Below the pieces are notes generated by a model. It had not been told where the DNA came from. It did no database searches and saw only the letters and a program-made list of their open reading frames with translations. DNA of 64,000 nucleotides from Streptomyces gobiensis (lineage in GTDB: Bacteria > Actinomycetota > Actinomycetes > Streptomycetales > Streptomycetaceae), in assembly GCF_021216675.1 (NCBI RefSeq), contig NZ_CP086120.1:4152501-4216500 (forward strand), in the 5' to 3' direction. A program made the position numbers and the translations under genes. Of this stretch, positions 58,973 through 64,000 are shown one piece after another. Positions within the stretch are counted from its first letter, which is position 1. The number at the start of each line of letters is the position of its first letter.

Positions 58973-59677
58973 ATGGTCGCCCAGCGGTGGCTGGTCGAGG
59001 AGGTCGCTGCCCGGGCGCGGCTCGCCGGTACCGAGGAAGCGGCCCAAGCCGTACGGGTTACGGTGGCCGCGCTGGCCCGGCGGCTCGATATCCCCCAGCG
59101 GCGCAGGCTACGGCAGGCGGTGCCGGGGCCCGAGCGGGATGCCGCGTTCGCCGCCGTCCCCACCGTGGGCGGCGGCAACGCCGAGCTGCTGGAGGAGATC
59201 AGCGGCTACGTGGGAGGCACGCCCGAACACGTCCGGTATATCGCCCGGACCGTGCTCTCCCGGATCGCCGAAGCAGAACCGGAGCTGGCGCGGGAGATCC
59301 TGGCGCATCTGCCGACCGAATTCAGGGAACTGTTCTCGCCGCCGGATCCCTGTCCCGAGCGGATGAGCACCGCGACCGGCGCCCCGGCACCGCTGACCCC
59401 CAGCGAGTTGGATACCGCGCTGCGGCTGCGTCCCGCCTGGAGCGGGGACGGCCACCGGCTGCTCCGCACGGTGACGCTGCCGGACGACCGGCTGGCGCAG
59501 CTGCTGGACCGGGTCCAGCGGGAGGCGGCGGAGCTGAACCACCGGATCGACTATGAGCAGACCGGTGAGGGCATGACGTTCATCCTCCGTACCCGTACCC
59601 GTACCGCGGAGGCGGTCACCGAGCTCGACCTGACGCTGGCCGACCGTATTGACGTCGCCATCGAGGCTTACAGGTGA
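58973..59677 (+). CDS. DUF2267 protein fused to a pterin-dehydratase-like domain
   Basis: A 234-residue protein. Residues about 1-120 are a DUF2267-like helical region (YIARTVLSRIAEAEPELARE, ILAHLPTEFRELFSPPD). Residues about 140-234 follow the fold of 4a-hydroxytetrahydrobiopterin dehydratase (PAWSGDGHRLLRTVTLPDD, VQREAAELNHRIDYEQTG, ELDLTLADRIDVAIEAY), but the usual His-His-Pro reads Asn-His-Arg. Catalysis is thus doubtful. The last 10 bp overlap the convergent hydrolase gene. Confidence 0.75.
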   Translation: MVAQRWLVEEVAARARLAGTEEAAQAVRVTVAALARRLDIPQRRRLRQAVPGPERDAAFAAVPTVGGGNAELLEEISGYVGGTPEHVRYIARTVLSRIAEAEPELAREILAHLPTEFRELFSPPDPCPERMSTATGAPAPLTPSELDTALRLRPAWSGDGHRLLRTVTLPDDRLAQLLDRVQREAAELNHRIDYEQTGEGMTFILRTRTRTAEAVTELDLTLADRIDVAIEAYR

Positions 59678-61692
59678 TCGCGGGGGATGACGTGATCCCA
59701 GTTGCGGGAGAAAGCCCTGCGGGCGTCCTCATATCCGTCGAGCTGTGCGTGGAGCAGAAACTCATCCTTGGTGCAGGACAGGTACGTGCGCGTGACGGTA
59801 CGGACCTCCCAGTCACCCCGCTGGAATGTCATCGTCCCCACCACTTCGCCCCACACCGACTCAAAGTCATCCGCCAGCCAGCAGTACCGCTGGTACACAC
59901 GGCGCCCCACTTCCAGGTCGATGTCCTCAAACCGTACGACCCCGGCGTCCTTCACCACCTCCAGCGCCGAGCGGTACCTGACGAGGTCACGTGAGACGGT
60001 CCACTTCTCCTCACCTGGCTTGATCTTGGTGGTGCGGATCGGGGGTGTGCCTTCCGGCTCATCGAACGGGTGCGGCGTCACCTCGTCGGCCTCGGTGATC
60101 GGCCGTACCGGCAGCACCAGCTGGCTGGCCCCGGCGAATACGCTCATCCGCACCGGCCGCGGTGGTGGCCAGGCCACTGGCCAGTAGGAGGTGGACAGCG
60201 ACAGCCGGATCCGGTGGCCGGCGGGGAAGAGCTGCGCCACGCCGTTGAGCTGGATGTCCACCCGGTAACGGCGGCCGGGCTCCAGAGGTTCCGGGGTGCT
60301 GTCGCCGTTGCGGTGGGTGAGGTTCAGCATCCCGAAGGTGACCCGGGTCGCGCGACCGTCCGGGGATACATCGGACAGCCGGACGGCCACCATCGCGATG
60401 GGTTCGGTGACCGCGACCTCCAGTTGCGCGACGGGGGCGCCGAGAATCTCGCATGGCTCGCTGAGTACATCGCTGTTGAACACCAGTGAGCCGCCGTCCT
60501 CCTCCCGTTGGTCGTAGGGCAGGTCGGGGGGCGCGGCGTAGGAGCACCACTTTCCGGCGAACTGCCCTACCGACAGCGGTGACTCAACGGTTATCTCTTC
60601 CTCCTCGATCTGTTCTCCCGGCTCGCGGACCCGGTACCGGGAGAGCGGGTACTCGGTCAGCCGGGTGTGCGGGGACGGCCACGAGGGCTCACCGACCCAG
60701 CGGCCGGGGCGTTCCACATACGCGGTGAACGGGGGCATGCTGTCCTGCATCCAGACGCGCAGCATCGGCTCCTTCGTCACACCGTTGTCGATGTTCTTCA
60801 GCCAGCGGTCCCACCAGCGCACCACTTCCTGCAGATACCCGATGGCCGGTCCCGGCTCCCCCAGATGCGGGTACTTGTGCGACCACGGTCCGATCAGGCC
60901 CATGCGCGGGACCTCGAGATGCTCCATCAGCCGGAAGACCGCGTTTGAGTATCCGTCCGCCCATCCACTGACGGCGAACACCGGGCACCGTACCGCCTGG
61001 TAGTTCTCGTTCACCGAGCCATGCCGCCAGTAGTCGTCCCGCCGCTGGTGCTGCAGCCACTCATGCAGCCACAGGCCGCTGTCCGCGAGCCTTTCCAGCC
61101 ACATCTCCCGCCAGCGCTCGCCGACCAGTGCCGGGTCGGGCGGGCAGGAGGTGTGGGCGAACATGGTGGACGCCTCCGAGAGGTTGTCCGACAGCAGGCA
61201 GCCGCCCATGAAGTGCATATCGTCGGAGTAGCGGTCGTCCGTGAAGGAGGCGATGGCGATGGCGCCCAGGCTCGGCGGCTGCCGGGCGGCGACCTGCAAG
61301 GCGTTGAAGCCACCCCAGGAGATGCCCATCATGCCGGTGTGCCCGTCGCACCATGGCCGGTCGGCGAGCCAGGCGAGGACCTCTTCCGCGTCACGCAGTT
61401 CCAGCTCCAGGTACTCGTCGGTGAGCACCCCCTCGGACTCGCCGGTACCGCGCAGGTCGACACGTACGCATCCATAACCGTGCCCTGCCATATAGGGGTG
61501 GTTGATGGAATCGCGCACCGCGGTGAGGTCCCGCTTGCGATAGGGGATGTACTCGAGGATCGCGGGCACCGGCTCGTCATCGGAGGACACCGGCCGCCAG
61601 ATACGGGCCGCGAGCCGGGTGCCGTCCGACAGCGGAATCCACAGGTGTTCTTCCTCCTTGACCGGGTACGGCAGTGAGGTCACCTCACGCAT
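59668..61692 (-). CDS. CocE/NonD-type alpha/beta hydrolase (X-Pro dipeptidyl-peptidase family)
   Basis: A 674-residue S15-type hydrolase. The alpha/beta domain has nucleophile Ser in MMGISWGGFNAL (about residue 130), Asp in VSGWADGYSNAV and His in GPWSHKYPHLGE. The C-terminal third is the jelly-roll domain of this family (PVAQLEVAVTEPIAMVAVRL). Members cleave peptides, esters or amides; the substrate is unknown. ATG 61692 has ggaggg upstream and overlaps the ATP-grasp gene by 8 bp, so the two are coupled. No signal peptide: it acts in the cytoplasm. Confidence 0.9.
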   Translation of the reverse strand: MREVTSLPYPVKEEEHLWIPLSDGTRLAARIWRPVSSDDEPVPAILEYIPYRKRDLTAVRDSINHPYMAGHGYGCVRVDLRGTGESEGVLTDEYLELELRDAEEVLAWLADRPWCDGHTGMMGISWGGFNALQVAARQPPSLGAIAIASFTDDRYSDDMHFMGGCLLSDNLSEASTMFAHTSCPPDPALVGERWREMWLERLADSGLWLHEWLQHQRRDDYWRHGSVNENYQAVRCPVFAVSGWADGYSNAVFRLMEHLEVPRMGLIGPWSHKYPHLGEPGPAIGYLQEVVRWWDRWLKNIDNGVTKEPMLRVWMQDSMPPFTAYVERPGRWVGEPSWPSPHTRLTEYPLSRYRVREPGEQIEEEEITVESPLSVGQFAGKWCSYAAPPDLPYDQREEDGGSLVFNSDVLSEPCEILGAPVAQLEVAVTEPIAMVAVRLSDVSPDGRATRVTFGMLNLTHRNGDSTPEPLEPGRRYRVDIQLNGVAQLFPAGHRIRLSLSTSYWPVAWPPPRPVRMSVFAGASQLVLPVRPITEADEVTPHPFDEPEGTPPIRTTKIKPGEEKWTVSRDLVRYRSALEVVKDAGVVRFEDIDLEVGRRVYQRYCWLADDFESVWGEVVGTMTFQRGDWEVRTVTRTYLSCTKDEFLLHAQLDGYEDARRAFSRNWDHVIPRDHL

Positions 61693-62980
61693 GACTGCCC
61701 TCCTCGTCGTCTTCGATGCGGAAGTCCAGAGCCGCCACGCAGCGGTCGTACTTCTGCTCCAGTTCCCGTTCGTCGACTGCCGCCACATCGATGTGGGCGA
61801 GCTCGTAGCTGTAGCTGTCGTGGGTCTGTGGCAGCTCGGACAGCCGCTTGCCCTCATCGACGGCATAGATCACCTCCACTCCGGGGATCTCCCGCTGCAG
61901 CCGTTCGATGTCCTCGTCCGTGGCCCGGTGCCGGACCCGCCCGTCACTGAAGTGGCGCAGGAAGCACTTGGCCGCGAGCGCGTACGGGCCCTGCCGGAAA
62001 GGTAGCCGCGGGTCCACGCCCAACGCGAGGCTGATCATGCAGTGGTGGTTGGGGATTCCGTCGACCTGCTCGAATATCCAGGCGTGGGACTGGGAGTGCC
62101 GCGGGTTGATCTCCAGCAGGCTGATGCTGCCCTCCTCGGGATGACAGAAGTACTCGATACAGAACGTCGAGTTGTCCAGCCCGATCTGCGCCATCACGCG
62201 TTTTGAGACGTCTTCCAGCCGCCGCAGCATATGGGGCGGCTGCTTGGACGGGTACTGATACCGCAGGAAGCTGGACCTGCCGGGATAGGTGAGTGAGTCC
62301 ACCACCCCGTAGATGTCGATGTGCCCTTCGCGGCTGTAGCCCTCCACGGTGACCTGCGCGCCGGACAGCGACTCCTCCACCAGACACGCCTGGCCACCGG
62401 CCTTGGCGATCTCGGGCGGCAGGTCGAGCTGCCGGAGAATGTACTCAAACGACTGGCCGATCTGGCCCAGGCCTTCCCGGACCTCCCTTACCGCGGTGCG
62501 GAACTGCTCGTCATCCTCCACCCGGTAGGCGAGCTGGGAGGCGTAGGACTTGACCGGTTTGACCCACAGCGGATACCGCAAGCCCTCCGGCGGATGGGCA
62601 GGACGATCGAGGTCGACCAGCGCGAACCGGGGATGTTCCTCGATCACCTTCTGCTGTTCGAGCCTGCTCCAGTATTTGTGCTCGCACTTCAGAACCGCTT
62701 CCAGGCTGGGCCCCCGGAGCCCGAAACGGCGGCACAGGATCGGCGCCATCGTGCTGACCGGGAAGTCCCAGTAGCCGACGATCGCGTCGATCTTCCCCTC
62801 GAACGCCATGAGCTGCCGCTGCGCCCGGTCCAGCAGCTCGGACACCGGGATCTTGCTGTACTGCAGTTCCTCCCGGCTCAGCAGTGCGTGGAACCGGTAG
62901 CTCGCGGCGTTCGACACATCTCGCAATGTCTCGTGGCTCTTCTCCTCGAGCCCGAGCACGAATATGTTGGCGTGCTCCAT
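61685..62980 (-). CDS. ATP-grasp ligase of unknown substrate
   Basis: A 431-residue protein. A pre-ATP-grasp domain (about 1-95) precedes the ATP-grasp core: KCEHKYWSRLEQQKV, the lysine strand YPLWVKPVKSYASQ, ACLVEESLSGAQVTVEGYSR and the metal site SISLLEINPRHSQSHAW. The C-terminal 120 residues are an extra domain. Such enzymes join a carboxylate to an amine, often in small-peptide or carbamoyl-phosphate-like chemistry. Strong Shine-Dalgarno (aggagg) before ATG 62980. It is first in a two-gene operon with the CocE-type hydrolase. Confidence 0.88.
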   Translation of the reverse strand: MEHANIFVLGLEEKSHETLRDVSNAASYRFHALLSREELQYSKIPVSELLDRAQRQLMAFEGKIDAIVGYWDFPVSTMAPILCRRFGLRGPSLEAVLKCEHKYWSRLEQQKVIEEHPRFALVDLDRPAHPPEGLRYPLWVKPVKSYASQLAYRVEDDEQFRTAVREVREGLGQIGQSFEYILRQLDLPPEIAKAGGQACLVEESLSGAQVTVEGYSREGHIDIYGVVDSLTYPGRSSFLRYQYPSKQPPHMLRRLEDVSKRVMAQIGLDNSTFCIEYFCHPEEGSISLLEINPRHSQSHAWIFEQVDGIPNHHCMISLALGVDPRLPFRQGPYALAAKCFLRHFSDGRVRHRATDEDIERLQREIPGVEVIYAVDEGKRLSELPQTHDSYSYELAHIDVAAVDERELEQKYDRCVAALDFRIEDDEEGSHA

Positions 62981-63131
62981 CCAGGCCTCCTAGCGGAGCC
63001 CCCGTAACCCGGTTTGCCCTGATCACGGCGATCAAACGTTCGGCGATACATGCCGGACGGTGACCGCTGTGCGGGAGGAGCTGGACCGTGCCTCAGCACT
63101 GGGCCCCATCACTGGGCCTCAGCACTGGGCC

Positions 63132-63299
63132 TCAGCACTCGATGATGTTGACCGCCAGGCCGCCGCGGGCGGTCTCCTCGTATGTGACGTTCATGCTGGC
63201 CCTGGCAGCGATGACTCCCTCGACCTGGGGATTCGGGCTCAGTTTCTTGATCCATCCGGTCGCCAGGTCCAGGTCGGCCAGCGCAGGCCGACCTGGACG
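63132..63299 (-). pseudogene. sdaA: C-terminal remnant of an L-serine dehydratase (SdaA-like)
   Basis: A 55-codon open stretch bounded by stops at 63300 and 63132 and lacking a start. Its end, ARASMNVTYEETARGGLAVN followed by IIEC, aligns without gaps to the conserved C-terminus of L-serine ammonia-lyases (pattern DMKxKYKETxRGGLAVNxxEC). Everything upstream of roughly 50 residues is missing, and katG begins 6 bp away on the same strand. I interpret it as the tail left after a replacement; the identification rests on recall of that C-terminal motif. Confidence 0.6.
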
Positions 63300-63305
63300 T
63301 CATGA

Positions 63306-64000
63306 TCAGACGAGGTCGAACCGGTCGAGGTTCATCACCTTGTGCCACGCCGCGACGAAGTCGTTTACGAACTTCTCCTTCGCGTCATCGCTCGCGTAGA
63401 CCTCCGCGAGCGCGCGCAGCTCGGAGTTCGACCCGAAGACGAGGTCGGCACGGCTGCCGGTCCACCTGACCTCGCCCGTGGCGGCGTCGCGGCCCTCGAA
63501 CGTGTTCGCGTCCTTGGACGTCGCCTTCCACGTCGTGCCCAGGTCGAGCAGGTTGACGAAGAAGTCGTTGGTCAGAGACCCGGGAGTCGTGGTGAAGACG
63601 CCGAGCGGTGGCTGCTGGTAGTTCGCGTCCAGGACACGGAGGCCACCGACGAGGACGGTCAGCTCGGGGGCGCTCAGGGTCAGCAGGTTCGCCCGGTCGA
63701 TCAGCAGGTACTCGGCCGGCAGCCGGTTGCCCTTCCCGAGGTAGTTGCGGAACCCGTCGGCGGCCGGCTCGAGCGCGGCGAACGACTCCACGTCGGTCTG
63801 CTCCTGCGACGCGTCCACGCGGCCCGGCGTGAAGGGGACCTCGACGTCGACGCCGGCGTCCTTGGCGGCCTTCTCGACGGCCGCGCACCCGCCGAGCACG
63901 ATCAGGTCGGCGAGCGAGACCTGCTTGCCGCCGGTCTGGGCGGCGTTGAAGGCTTCCTGGATCCCCTCCAGGGTGTGCAGCACTGTCGCCAGCTGGTCGG
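63306..64000 (-). CDS. katG: Catalase-peroxidase KatG, C-terminal part
   Basis: The minus-strand frame is open to the window edge, so the gene starts outside; 231 codons are visible. They match the C-terminal domain of KatG: VSLADLIVLGGCAAVEKAAK, FTPGRVDASQEQTDVESF, RNYLGKGNRLPAEYLLIDRA and the end WHKVMNLDRFDLV. KatG destroys H2O2 with haem. The catalytic N-terminal half is not in view, so activity cannot be judged. Stop at 63306 is 6 bp before the sdaA-like remnant. Confidence 0.95.
   Translation of the reverse strand, partial: DQLATVLHTLEGIQEAFNAAQTGGKQVSLADLIVLGGCAAVEKAAKDAGVDVEVPFTPGRVDASQEQTDVESFAALEPAADGFRNYLGKGNRLPAEYLLIDRANLLTLSAPELTVLVGGLRVLDANYQQPPLGVFTTTPGSLTNDFFVNLLDLGTTWKATSKDANTFEGRDAATGEVRWTGSRADLVFGSNSELRALAEVYASDDAKEKFVNDFVAAWHKVMNLDRFDLV

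Noticed and set aside
63091..63140. Short direct repeats (actgggcctcagc) beside the sdaA remnant
   Set aside because: Only two or three imperfect copies with no flanking inverted repeats; no basis to call an insertion scar or att site.

Overview
The window is high-GC actinomycete DNA, almost certainly from a Streptomyces. The evidence is the very strong G/C third-position bias, GTG starts, families typical of the genus (DUF3817, DUF6230/DUF6114, the GlgE pathway) and a gene order that resembles the SCO5415-SCO5470 part of the S. coelicolor chromosome as I recall it. That comparison is from memory and was not searched.

Region 1 (1-14.1 kb) is core metabolism: the end of a MarR regulator, a DUF3817 membrane protein, the large subunit of a B12-dependent acyl-CoA mutase (icmA-like), a TetR regulator facing a thioredoxin/TPR protein across a clear palindromic operator, a DUF6230-DUF6114-acidic secreted protein operon, then pyk, ackA and pta on the minus strand and pfkA divergent from them. 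Region 2 (14.4-19.9 kb) has a CitA/CitB-type two-component system next to a DASS (SLC13) anion transporter, an HTH regulator and a dodecin. Region 3 (19.9-30.7 kb) is the GlgE alpha-glucan pathway: treS, glgE, mak and glgB on the minus strand (TreS makes maltose/trehalose, Mak makes maltose-1-phosphate, GlgE polymerises it, GlgB branches the product), with a divergent glucan phosphorylase. Region 4 (30.7-37.5 kb) holds an M4 metalloprotease, a secreted serine hydrolase and a heterodimeric ABC exporter.

Region 5 (37.6-51.7 kb) looks like an accessory island: three overlapping small genes, a resolvase-like small protein, an XRE/TPR regulator and a complete type I-E CRISPR-Cas system (cas3-cse1-cse2-cas7-cas5-cas6e-cas1-cas2, all minus strand). 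It is flanked by an 8-repeat array reading minus and a 23-repeat array reading plus. The two arrays share a nearly identical 21-nt sequence directly before the first repeat. The far end of the large array runs into the stop codon of the next gene, glgX.

Region 6 (51.7-64 kb) returns to chromosome-like content: glgX, a truncated remnant of an L,D-transpeptidase lipoprotein next to an intact one, an enoyl-CoA hydratase, a RsbW-like ATPase, a glutaminase, a DUF2267/pterin-dehydratase-like fusion, and a two-gene operon pairing an ATP-grasp ligase with a CocE-type hydrolase. At the edge a catalase-peroxidase (katG) lies 6 bp from what appears to be the amputated C-terminus of an L-serine dehydratase (sdaA), which suggests a gene replacement.

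Four intergenic gaps (near 2.7, 7.9, 14.3 and 57.4 kb) carry members of one GC-rich repeat family. Three of the four lie between convergent genes.
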